This document shows positions 1 through 6,674 of a stretch of 17,121 nucleotides of DNA, in pieces. The first letter of the stretch is position 1, and each line of letters opens with the position of its first letter. Where the stretch lies: NCBI GenBank assembly GCA_023301405.1, contig JALZUX010000166.1:1-17121 (forward strand). The letters are read 5' to 3'. Under the pieces are notes generated by a model that was not told the DNA's origin, ran no database searches, and saw nothing but the letters and a program-made list of their open reading frames with translations. Position numbers and translations under genes: made by a program. This DNA comes from Granulosicoccaceae bacterium. GTDB taxonomy: Bacteria > Pseudomonadota > Gammaproteobacteria > Granulosicoccales > Granulosicoccaceae.

Positions 1-1113
1 AGTCTGTGTGCGCTTGTGGCGCTGTGCGTAGCGTTACCCTTTTTTCGGGCTGCACAGGGTGTATTGGTCACTCTAGGTGTTGCTGTAGTAATTATCGCCT
101 TGTTTTTAATTTACCCGCCAATTAAACAAGTGGACGACCCCGGTCTGGGTTTTGGACGGCTGATGGTTGGTTTGGCTGTGACTTTATTAATTTTTTTATT
201 AGCGCGCGCCGTAATTTTATTTTTGCGTCGGCGCAAAGTTAATGGTTTTCTTCGGCAATATATTCCCTCGCAGTTGTTTCAGCATTACATGCAACACCCG
301 GATGATATTGGTATTGTGGGTGAATCAAGAAACATGACTATTATGTTCTGTGACATCAAGCGTTTTACGGCGATATCTGAAAGGCTGGACCCTGAGTTAC
401 TGCCAGAATGGTTGAACCGTTACTTCGATGCCGTTAGCGAGGTCGTTGTGAGTCATGGAGGCACTGTTGATAAATATATCGGTGATTGTGTGATGGCCTT
501 TTGGGGTGCGCCGGTTCGAAGTGAAACGCACGCCCACGATGCATTGAGAGCAGCACGTGAAATTTTGCTTGTTCTTGAAACGTTATCTGATCAACTGGTG
601 GCAGAAGGGTGGCCGCCAATGGCAGTGGGTATTGGAGTGTCGACAGGGTATGCGAATGTCGGGCATCTTGGCTCGCGGGAGCGAATGACTTATACCGTAG
701 TTGGTGATGCTGTGAATACGGCTGATCGGTTGCAGCGATGCACCAGTTTTTATAATTTGTCGCTAGTGGTTAATGACACAGCTACAGAAAATGTGCCCGA
801 GTTTCTATTTCGCGAACTCGATACTGTGCATGTGAAAGGACGTCAAAGGTTTGTAAGAATTTTCCAGCCGGTTTGCCATCAGGATGAAGCGATTCCAAAC
901 ACACACCGAAAATTGCAATTACATCGCAAAGCGATGCAATTTTATCGACGAGGTATGTGGGAAGATGCTGAGACTCTGTTCAGGCTGTTGAGTGAAGAAA
1001 CTCAGGAGGTCGCTTTTTACAAAAAGTATATTGAGCGGATGGTGAATATTCGGCTATCTGAACCCACCGACGGTACAAATTACATCGTCGACTTTACTCA
1101 GAAAATTGGTTAG
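1..1113 (+). CDS. Membrane-anchored class III adenylate cyclase (5'-truncated)
   Basis: The reading frame is open to the left edge, so the N-terminus is missing; the GTG at 16 is probably internal. Numbering from that GTG, two hydrophobic segments (about 14-33 and 48-70) are followed by basic residues and then a class III cyclase domain (about 102-280). Both metal-binding aspartates are present, D113 (FCDIKRF) and D157 (KYIGDCVMAF). The purine-specificity pair is K153 and T227, as in class IIIb adenylate cyclases, and the transition-state pair is N234 and R238 (AVNTADR). It should therefore make cAMP from ATP on the cytoplasmic side of the membrane. Residues about 305-345 resemble one TPR-like helical pair. 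Closely spaced membrane helices directly before a cyclase are typical of CHASE2-type sensor cyclases; the CHASE2 domain would lie off the window, so that is inference. The gene converges on bpt with a 14-bp gap. Confidence 0.9.
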   Translation, partial: SLCALVALCVALPFFRAAQGVLVTLGVAVVIIALFLIYPPIKQVDDPGLGFGRLMVGLAVTLLIFLLARAVILFLRRRKVNGFLRQYIPSQLFQHYMQHPDDIGIVGESRNMTIMFCDIKRFTAISERLDPELLPEWLNRYFDAVSEVVVSHGGTVDKYIGDCVMAFWGAPVRSETHAHDALRAAREILLVLETLSDQLVAEGWPPMAVGIGVSTGYANVGHLGSRERMTYTVVGDAVNTADRLQRCTSFYNLSLVVNDTATENVPEFLFRELDTVHVKGRQRFVRIFQPVCHQDEAIPNTHRKLQLHRKAMQFYRRGMWEDAETLFRLLSEETQEVAFYKKYIERMVNIRLSEPTDGTNYIVDFTQKIG

Positions 1114-1127
1114 CTTTTACTGAAGGC

Positions 1128-1850
1128 TCAGCGCAATTTTTTTACCGTGCATTTTACCCATTGGTCTGCAATGTATCTTTCCTGTGGATTGAAGAGCGAT
1201 TTGTAGGTCATTTTTTGGCTTTCTGCTATCCAATAACCCAGGTACAAATAAGGCATAGACAGTTGTTGGGTTAAAGCGATTTGCATCATGATGGCAGTGG
1301 TGCCAAGGCTTCGTTTTTCATAGTCGGGGTCAAAAAATGTATAAACAGCTGACAAGCCTGTGCTCATGTGGTCGGTGACAGCGACACACAATAATTTGCC
1401 ATTGAGTCTTAGTTCACAGAAAAGGCTATCGCACCAATCACTGATTAAAAAACGCTCAAAATCAACAGAGGTTGGGTTGTCCATACCGGAGTCTTTGTGG
1501 CGATGATTTAGATATTTCTCATATAGTTGGAAATATTCGTCGCTGTAAGAAGCTTTAGAGACATGTGTGGTTAAATCAAGATTTTTACTTTGTGCGCGTT
1601 TCTGAGATCGCTTCGGTTGGAATTGCTCTACTGGTACTCTGACCGAGATGCATTTTTGGCAGGTATCACAGTGTGGTCGATATATATGATGGCCTGAACG
1701 ACGAAAACCTTTTTGAATTAGCTGGTTATACATACCCATGGTTGGCGTACTAAGCGGATCTGCATAGATATTGCGCGATGTGTGGTCCTGCAGGTAACTG
1801 CAGGGTTCCGGTGGTGATTGGAATAGTACTATTTGAGATTTATGTTGCAT
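1128..1850 (-). CDS. bpt: Aspartate/glutamate leucyltransferase
   Basis: 240 aa, the normal length for the Bpt/ATE family. Bpt transfers leucine from Leu-tRNA to proteins with N-terminal Asp or Glu, marking them for ClpS/ClpAP degradation in the cytoplasm. The N-terminal half has the family pattern: C17, FRRSG at 49-53, then a cysteine cluster C61/C64/C67 followed by RVPVEQF and a basic SQKR stretch. The C-terminal half is the GNAT-like part, with YLYLGYWI and the Lys/Tyr-rich MTYKSLF segment before the end. The start is the ATG at 1850; no clear Shine-Dalgarno precedes it. In many gammaproteobacteria bpt follows aat, but aat is not adjacent here. Leucyl rather than arginyl specificity is inferred from the bacterial family. 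Confidence 0.93.
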   Translation of the reverse strand: MQHKSQIVLFQSPPEPCSYLQDHTSRNIYADPLSTPTMGMYNQLIQKGFRRSGHHIYRPHCDTCQKCISVRVPVEQFQPKRSQKRAQSKNLDLTTHVSKASYSDEYFQLYEKYLNHRHKDSGMDNPTSVDFERFLISDWCDSLFCELRLNGKLLCVAVTDHMSTGLSAVYTFFDPDYEKRSLGTTAIMMQIALTQQLSMPYLYLGYWIAESQKMTYKSLFNPQERYIADQWVKCTVKKLR

Positions 1851-1950
1851 CGCATGCAGTGTAAATTAAATTTCATGTGAAAAATGCTAATTGGTGCGCT
1901 GGTTTGTATTGAGTTACCTAAAATAGTTTGGATTAAAAGGGCACAGGTGA

Positions 1951-1965
1951 AATCAGTTGCTGATT
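1951..1965. repeat. Small perfect hairpin downstream of sbcB
   Basis: AATCAG-TTG-CTGATT is a perfect 6-bp inverted repeat with a 3-nt loop, 13 bp past the sbcB stop codon. There is no T-tract after it on the minus strand, so it is at best a weak 3'-end hairpin rather than a classical intrinsic terminator. It lies in the 127-bp gap that must also hold the bpt promoter. Confidence 0.35.
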
Positions 1966-1977
1966 GACGATGACTTT

Positions 1978-3417
1978 TTAAGAAAAAGCGGCTATTTGTT
2001 GACCATATTCACGCAATTGCCTGATCATATCCGAGTTTTTTTTGCCATTTTCACTGGCTTGTAGTTGATTAAGTGATTCTTCGTATTCGTGAATGGTTCT
2101 GAACCCCTCATCGCCATTATGCACTCGACTGCGGCAGAACCGTTGCCATTTCTTTTTGTCTTGCGCTGTAAGTTGCGCGGGATGGTTTCGTGCTAAAAAG
2201 CGAAAAAGTATTTCGTTTAAGCGTGTGTCCTCAAAAGCCAGGCCGACGGGGATCGGCTTGCCCGTCGACAGTAACCTTTGCAGCTCATCCATGATTTTCT
2301 TGTCTTGTTGGCTGGCGAATTTTCCTGAGTATAAAGTGAGTTCAGGGTCATTTGCATTAGGGTAGTCTCGACTGGCGAATGCCCAGGCCAATTTTTCCAA
2401 TACCTGCGGGTTGGCAATTAACTGTTCGCGGTACTCCAGAGCCTGGTTAACATCAAGTTTAAGTCTATCTGTGTTCTCTTTGTTCAGGGTTGAAAGTGGT
2501 GCAACCACCGGGCACTTATTTTTGTGCACCGTCTTGACGGCGATACGCTCAACGCCCTCCGGTAATTCAGTGGTCCGAGTAAATAGTCGTTCAGCGACTT
2601 GTTCTTTTGATAGGTTGATTAAGTCGGTGGGATCAATTCGTAAGTCGTAAACTAAAATTCCGTTTGCATTGGACGGGTGTGGACCAAGAGGCATTACAAT
2701 AGAGGTATGGCCGATGCTGGCGGGGTACATTCCAGATACATGCAGTGCTGCTGGCTTGTGGATCATGTTCAGCAGTTGTGCAACATTTTGCTTGGTTCGG
2801 GCGCTGAAGGCATACTCAAATAGTTTGGGCTGTTTTTGTTTAAGTAGCCTTGCCACGGCAATCGTTGCATCTACATCAGCTAGGGCATCATGCGCGTTGC
2901 CATGTGAAATGCCGTTCGCTTTTGTCAGCAGTTCAAGTTTGTTGGTTGCTTTGCCATCGGTATCGAATGGCCATTCTATGCCATCTGGCCGAAGTGCTCT
3001 TGCCAGGCGAACAACGTCAATTAGATCCCACCGTGAATTGCCGTTTTGCCATTCCCGCGCGTAGGGGTCAAATAGGTTTCTGAAAAAAAGCTGGCGACTG
3101 AATTCATCGTCGAATCGAATGCTATTATAGCCAACAGTGCAGGTGGCGGGGCGCGCCATTTGCGCTTGCACAGCGGTGGCAAATTCCCATTCGGAAAGGC
3201 CATTAAGGTTGGCTATTTGAGGGACTACGCCGTGTACGACACAAGATTCGGGGTCTGGTAGGTAATCTTCCGTCTGGCGACAGTAGATCATAATGCGATC
3301 ATCGATCTCTTGCAGATTGTGGTCGGTACGAATAGCCGCAAACTGCACTGGCCTTTCGCGTGTGGCATCCCGCCCGAATGTTTCATAGTCGTGCCAGAGG
3401 AATGTCCCTGTGTTCAT
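1978..3417 (-). CDS. sbcB: Exodeoxyribonuclease I
   Basis: 479 aa, close to the 475 aa of E. coli ExoI. The enzyme degrades single-stranded DNA 3' to 5' and acts in recombination and mismatch repair. All DEDDh catalytic residues are present, each offset by five from E. coli numbering: D10 and E12 (HDYETFG), D103 (RFDDEF), H176 and D181 (NAHDALADVD). The family segments RPVQFAAIRTD, YNSIRFDDEF, NSRWDLIDVVR and LTKANGISHGNAHDA are visible. The C-terminal SH3-like and helical part aligns through HVSGMYPA and HKNKCPVVAP. The ATG lies 4 bp after the stop codon of the upstream yaiL-like gene, which suggests co-transcription and possibly translational coupling. No strong terminator follows; only a short hairpin at 1951-1965 is seen. 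Confidence 0.97.
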   Translation of the reverse strand: MNTGTFLWHDYETFGRDATRERPVQFAAIRTDHNLQEIDDRIMIYCRQTEDYLPDPESCVVHGVVPQIANLNGLSEWEFATAVQAQMARPATCTVGYNSIRFDDEFSRQLFFRNLFDPYAREWQNGNSRWDLIDVVRLARALRPDGIEWPFDTDGKATNKLELLTKANGISHGNAHDALADVDATIAVARLLKQKQPKLFEYAFSARTKQNVAQLLNMIHKPAALHVSGMYPASIGHTSIVMPLGPHPSNANGILVYDLRIDPTDLINLSKEQVAERLFTRTTELPEGVERIAVKTVHKNKCPVVAPLSTLNKENTDRLKLDVNQALEYREQLIANPQVLEKLAWAFASRDYPNANDPELTLYSGKFASQQDKKIMDELQRLLSTGKPIPVGLAFEDTRLNEILFRFLARNHPAQLTAQDKKKWQRFCRSRVHNGDEGFRTIHEYEESLNQLQASENGKKNSDMIRQLREYGQQIAAFS

Positions 3418-3421
3418 AGGT

Positions 3422-4042
3422 TTACCACTTCAGGTCATCGGGGACCTTGTAATCTGCGTAAGCAGTGTCGGTGGATTTCAACTCGGCATTATCTTCAGCG
3501 TCTGCATCTGTGTTAAACACACTCCACTGCGGATTAATTTCTTTGATGGTGGCGGCGGTGGCAAGGGGCACAAGGTAGGTGTCACCGTTAAGACGGGTAA
3601 CGGCCACTGACCGCTCAGCCAATTGCTTATGCATTTCCTCGTTAACGTAGAGCTCGCGAATTCGCTTTTCTACAAGATAGCGATAAACGACTTCGCCTTT
3701 CCAATTTTCCAGTTTGTTTTCGTCAATCAGTGTTTTGATTTGCGCTTTAAGCTTTTTGCGCTCTTCGATGGCTTGGAGGGCTTCGGCGCTGTGTGTCGCA
3801 TTACCAGCGCTTTTGCTTTTGCCATTGCCGCCGGGTTTACTGCCGGATTTACCGGTAGGTGGGCGATTAGCGGCGGGTGCTGACGAGTGTTGTTGCTTGT
3901 GGCGTGGTTTACTTTTATCGCCGGTTTTCTTCCCCCTGGCTTGTTGTTTTTTGGGGGCGTGAGGACGCGATTTGCGTTTTTCCTCTTTTTTGGGCGCTTC
4001 ATAGCCCGCAGCGATCAGTTGATCGCGTAGTGAATCAGCCAT
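3422..4042 (-). CDS. yaiL: DUF2058 protein (YaiL family)
   Basis: 206 aa, of the DUF2058/YaiL family, described as nucleoprotein or polynucleotide-associated; the biochemical role is not established. The N-terminus (MADSLRDQLIAAGY) is the family opening, a helix followed by a long Lys/Arg/Gly/Ser/Pro-rich low-complexity linker (about 18-85) that is strongly basic and probably disordered. A charged helical segment follows (about 88-112), and then the conserved C-terminal domain with NWKGEVVYRYLVEKRIRELYV, the RLNGDTYLVP strand pair and a Trp-containing acidic tail. The basic linker suggests RNA or DNA binding, which is inference. The ATG is preceded by a purine-rich AAGAGAG. It stands 4 bp upstream of sbcB, an arrangement that fits a nucleic-acid role. 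Confidence 0.85.
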   Translation of the reverse strand: MADSLRDQLIAAGYEAPKKEEKRKSRPHAPKKQQARGKKTGDKSKPRHKQQHSSAPAANRPPTGKSGSKPGGNGKSKSAGNATHSAEALQAIEERKKLKAQIKTLIDENKLENWKGEVVYRYLVEKRIRELYVNEEMHKQLAERSVAVTRLNGDTYLVPLATAATIKEINPQWSVFNTDADAEDNAELKSTDTAYADYKVPDDLKW

Positions 4043-4112
4043 TGCGCTCTCTTACACCGGTATTCATTTTCATATACAGCATGGGTGGTAAATAGTAATC
4101 ATCAGTAAAGAT

Positions 4113-4137
4113 GTTCTGCCGAGTATACCGCCAGAAC
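4113..4137. repeat. 25-bp dyad between dsbB and yaiL
   Basis: GTTCTG at 4113-4118 and CAGAAC at 4132-4137 form a 6-bp inverted repeat around a partly symmetric core with GTATAC at its centre. It lies 31-56 bp beyond the dsbB stop and about 70 bp upstream of the yaiL ATG. It could be a 3'-end hairpin of dsbB or an operator for yaiL-sbcB. There is no T-tract on the minus strand, so a classical terminator is unlikely. It does not match the LexA consensus spacing. Confidence 0.35.
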
Positions 4138-4168
4138 CGTTGCATTTCAGGCCCTACCTTACCAGCTG

Positions 4169-4681
4169 TTAGCGGGTATGGTCATGTTTTCCGTCATTGT
4201 TGCTGAAAAAAAGTGCAAAAGATATCACCAGGAACACCACAAACAGGCCCAAGGTAAGCTCTGGTATGGACAGTCCGAAAAGTTGCCATTTAATATCAGC
4301 GCATTCGCCAGAGCCATTCAGAATGGTGTCTAAAAATCTGGCAAACGGTAGGCTGTCGAGCATATACCAGAAACCGGCACCGCATTCAGGTACCTGATCG
4401 GGTGGCAGGTTTTGCAGCCAGATGTGTCGCGCGCAGATGGCAATTCCGGTGATTGAAAGCAGGGCGGTAATAACTCCGTATATCCGGCTACCGGTTTGAG
4501 CCGGATTCTGCAGCAGCGCCAGCAAGAAAATGATACCCAGTCCGATTACGACTGTGCGATCAAGGATGCATAGCGGACAAGGTTCAAGCTCTTCAGTTAA
4601 CTGCAAATAACCAATGGCAAAAGCCATTGAGGCGATGGCGAGTAACAGCCCTATCAGGCTGATCTTTCTGGGTGTGAACAT
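4169..4681 (-). CDS. dsbB: Disulfide bond formation protein B
   Basis: 170 aa, the usual DsbB size. This inner-membrane protein re-oxidises periplasmic DsbA and passes the electrons to quinone. Four hydrophobic segments are visible (about 7-28, 43-58, 66-84, 138-160). Both redox pairs are present: C35-x-x-C38 in the first periplasmic loop (EPCPLCILDR) and C100/C127 in the second loop. R42, four residues after the second cysteine, corresponds to the quinone-binding R48 of E. coli DsbB. The start is well supported: AGGAA ends 7 nt before the ATG. The C-terminal tail is short and polar (NNDGKHDHTR). dsbA is not in this window. The gene is divergent from hisN across 210 bp, and 126 bp separates it from yaiL downstream. 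Confidence 0.96.
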   Translation of the reverse strand: MFTPRKISLIGLLLAIASMAFAIGYLQLTEELEPCPLCILDRTVVIGLGIIFLLALLQNPAQTGSRIYGVITALLSITGIAICARHIWLQNLPPDQVPECGAGFWYMLDSLPFARFLDTILNGSGECADIKWQLFGLSIPELTLGLFVVFLVISFALFFSNNDGKHDHTR

Positions 4682-4818
4682 TTATGTGTTCCTGAGGATA
4701 GCTGCGGTAAAGATCTAAAACATCATTGTAGGCGATTTTTATCCGGCTGACAGCAGAGTAGTTGATTTGTGGCGGGTTAATAGAGTGGCGGTTGTGGCTT
4801 GCTGCGGGGCAATGCACG

Positions 4819-4824
4819 TATAAT
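4819..4824 (+). promoter_or_regulatory. Candidate -10 box for hisN
   Basis: A perfect TATAAT lies 68 nt upstream of the hisN start in the divergent dsbB-hisN gap (4682-4891). The region expected for a -35 box (about 4796-4801, GGCTTG) matches TTGACA poorly, so the promoter would be weak, activator-dependent or wrongly chosen. I saw no further gene or strong structure in this gap. Confidence 0.35.
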
Positions 4825-4891
4825 GGCTGAGTAAGATTAACGCGCTGTCTGTTAGCGTGAACAATGTGCTGATCTACTAAGAAATACACTA

Positions 4892-5731
4892 TTGATTGAC
4901 CAACTAAAAACTCAGATCCCGTATCTGATTGAAGATTCAGAGCTTCAGCAGCTAAAAGATTTTGCCGGTGAGCTGGCAGAGAGCGCACGTAGTGAAATAC
5001 TGCCGTATTTCCGAGTGTCTGTTGTGGTCGAAGACAAAGGTTCCCCGAGTCAGTTTGACCCAGTCACCATAGCCGATAAAGCCGCAGAGACTGCGATGCG
5101 CAGAATTATAAAAGAACAATACCCCCAGCATGGCATCTTAGGGGAAGAGCACGGTTATCAAGCTGGTGATGTCAATTTAACATGGGTCCTTGACCCGATA
5201 GACGGTACCCGTGCTTTTATCACAGGCCTGCCATTGTGGGGGGTCTTGATTGCCCTGTTTGATGGCCAGCGACCCGTGTTGGGTGTGATGGATCAGCCCG
5301 TCCTGCAGGAGCGCTATATTGGTGATAGCCAAAAATCTGTGTGTGTGAGCCACGGCAAAGAAACTGTGTTGCACACACGGGGCTGCAACAATCTGGCGGA
5401 TGCAATCATGATGACGACCAGTCTTGATATGTTTGTTACCGAACCCGAGCGGCTGGCGTATAAAAACCTGACGGATCAGCTTCGAATGAGTCGATTCGGT
5501 GGTGATTGCTATGCCTATTGCATGCTGGCCAGTGGTTTCGTTGATCTGGTGGTTGAAGCTGATCTACAGCCATATGATATTCAAGCGCTGATACCTATCG
5601 TTGAAGGCGCCGGTGGAGTAGTGACAAACTGGCGGGGAGATCCAGCGATTGCAGGAGGGCAGGTAATCGCCGCAGGGACGGCAGAGCTGCATAGGCAAGC
5701 TCTGGAGTTTTTACGCAGTGCTGCCAGCTGA
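4892..5731 (+). CDS. hisN: Histidinol-phosphatase, inositol-monophosphatase family
   Basis: 279 aa. It is a Mg-dependent phosphatase of the IMPase superfamily. The HisN-type signature favours histidinol phosphate, the penultimate step of histidine synthesis. Metal ligands are visible: E85 (GEEHG), D101 and D104 (LDPIDGTRAF) and D229 (LQPYD). The stretch from RFGGDCYAYCMLASGFVDLV through ADLQPYDIQALIPIVEGAGG is typical of HisN rather than of SuhB or CysQ. The start is TTG at 4892; the frame is open only from 4856 and has no ATG or GTG near the domain start, so a TTG start is the best choice, although the ribosome site is weak. It converges on the ybfF-like gene with 3 bp between stop codons. 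No other his gene is nearby, so the substrate rests on family resemblance. Confidence 0.85.
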   Translation: MIDQLKTQIPYLIEDSELQQLKDFAGELAESARSEILPYFRVSVVVEDKGSPSQFDPVTIADKAAETAMRRIIKEQYPQHGILGEEHGYQAGDVNLTWVLDPIDGTRAFITGLPLWGVLIALFDGQRPVLGVMDQPVLQERYIGDSQKSVCVSHGKETVLHTRGCNNLADAIMMTTSLDMFVTEPERLAYKNLTDQLRMSRFGGDCYAYCMLASGFVDLVVEADLQPYDIQALIPIVEGAGGVVTNWRGDPAIAGGQVIAAGTAELHRQALEFLRSAAS

Positions 5732-5734
5732 CAC

Positions 5735-6553
5735 TTACTGATCAATTAGAAAGTCGTGAATTATTTTATACACTACATCTGGTTTTTCACTTTGGGGCCA
5801 GTGACCAGCACCGCCAATAGCTTTTAGTTTTGCCCCTGGAAACAACGCTACTAAGCCCGCCTGATCGCTTGTCTGTAGGTAATCTGATTCCCCACCTTTT
5901 ATAAAAAGGGTCGGCTCGTGTCGCGGTTCTGTTGTCGGTGCAATGGCAGCTGCAATGTCATCGTAGCCCTTCACAATGGCATCAAGGTTAATACGCAACT
6001 CATAGTGACCTGAATCTGTGCGTTGAAGGTTTTTAAGTAGAAAGGATCGAGTGGCAGTGTTTTCTACCGTGGTTGCCAATAGCGTGTCGGCAGCGCGGCG
6101 TGATTCTAATAACTTGTTTGCGCCTGCTGCCTGCAGTTCTCCCATGCCTTCAAGGATGGCTGCGTGATGATGTGGGTATTGTTTCGGGCCGATATCGACA
6201 ATGATCAACTTCTTTATTACTGATGGATGTGTCAACGCCAGTTGCATTGCTGTTTTGCCACCCATAGAGTGCCCCAGTAAATGAAAACTACTCAGTCCTG
6301 ATTGTTCGCAGGTGTGAATGACATCGGCCGCCATTGCCGGATAGTTCATGACCGGGGAATGCGGTGAGTCGCCGTGGTTGCGTAAATCCATGCAGTGAAC
6401 GGTGAAGTCAGGTGCCAGCTTTTTAGCCTGACTGCGCCAGTTTTCACCGCTACCGAACAGGCCGTGTAGAATCACCAGGTCAGGCCCGGTGCCAATGGTC
6501 TCGTTGTAGAGCCTGATGGCAGATGGTAGGGATGCGGGGTCTGTCATATTCAT
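5735..6553 (-). CDS. ybfF: Alpha/beta hydrolase, YbfF-type esterase
   Basis: 272 aa cytoplasmic alpha/beta hydrolase with no signal peptide. The oxyanion-hole segment is LHGLFGSGENW (29-39). The nucleophile elbow GHSMGG carries S96, and the catalytic histidine is H251 (GGAGHWPQSEKP). The acid residue is probably the Asp of the ESDYL segment about 35 residues before the histidine. The stretch MDLRNHGDSPHS is characteristic of the YbfF/acyl-ester hydrolase group, which cleaves short acyl esters and acyl-CoA in vitro; the physiological substrate is unknown. The start is ATG at 6553; a second ATG two codons later is possible, and neither has a strong ribosome site. It is divergent from gshA and its 3' end nearly abuts hisN. 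Confidence 0.85.
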   Translation of the reverse strand: MNMTDPASLPSAIRLYNETIGTGPDLVILHGLFGSGENWRSQAKKLAPDFTVHCMDLRNHGDSPHSPVMNYPAMAADVIHTCEQSGLSSFHLLGHSMGGKTAMQLALTHPSVIKKLIIVDIGPKQYPHHHAAILEGMGELQAAGANKLLESRRAADTLLATTVENTATRSFLLKNLQRTDSGHYELRINLDAIVKGYDDIAAAIAPTTEPRHEPTLFIKGGESDYLQTSDQAGLVALFPGAKLKAIGGAGHWPQSEKPDVVYKIIHDFLIDQ

Positions 6554-6573
6554 GCATTCGTTTCATTACTTTA

Positions 6574-6607
6574 ACTCGATGCCACAGTATAATCAGTAAA
6601 ATCGAGT
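6574..6607 (+). promoter_or_regulatory. Candidate gshA promoter -10 inside an inverted repeat
   Basis: A perfect TATAAT at 6588-6593 lies in the 121-bp divergent ybfF-gshA gap. It is framed by a perfect 7-bp inverted repeat, ACTCGAT (6574-6580) and ATCGAGT (6601-6607). A regulator bound to both arms would cover the -10 box. The -35 region is poor (TTACTT at 6566-6571 with a 16-bp spacer). On the opposite strand TTGACT and TATACT occur, but only 13 bp apart, which is too close for a sigma-70 promoter. The repeat could be accidental. Confidence 0.35.
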
Positions 6608-6674
6608 CAACTACGCCTTTTTAATATAGGCTTCACAATACCAAGCTGCAGAGATTTGCGGTGTTTCGGAGAAA

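Noticed and set aside
2093..3083. Plus-strand open frames of 77-131 codons opposite sbcB
   Set aside because: They lie antisense to a fully convincing exonuclease I gene with all catalytic residues, and their translations show no family motif and odd Ser/Cys/Leu-rich composition.
3623..4095. Plus-strand hydrophobic frames opposite the yaiL-like gene
   Set aside because: They are the complement of the Lys/Arg/Gly-rich linker, which creates artificial Leu/Ala/Phe-rich translations; no start signals.
4593..4988. 131-codon minus frame across the dsbB start and hisN start
   Set aside because: It overlaps the well-supported dsbB start with its AGGAA site and the hisN N-terminus, and has no recognisable motif.
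6588..6613. TTGACT/TATACT promoter for ybfF on the minus strand
   Set aside because: The boxes are individually good, but the 13-bp spacer is too short for a sigma-70 promoter.
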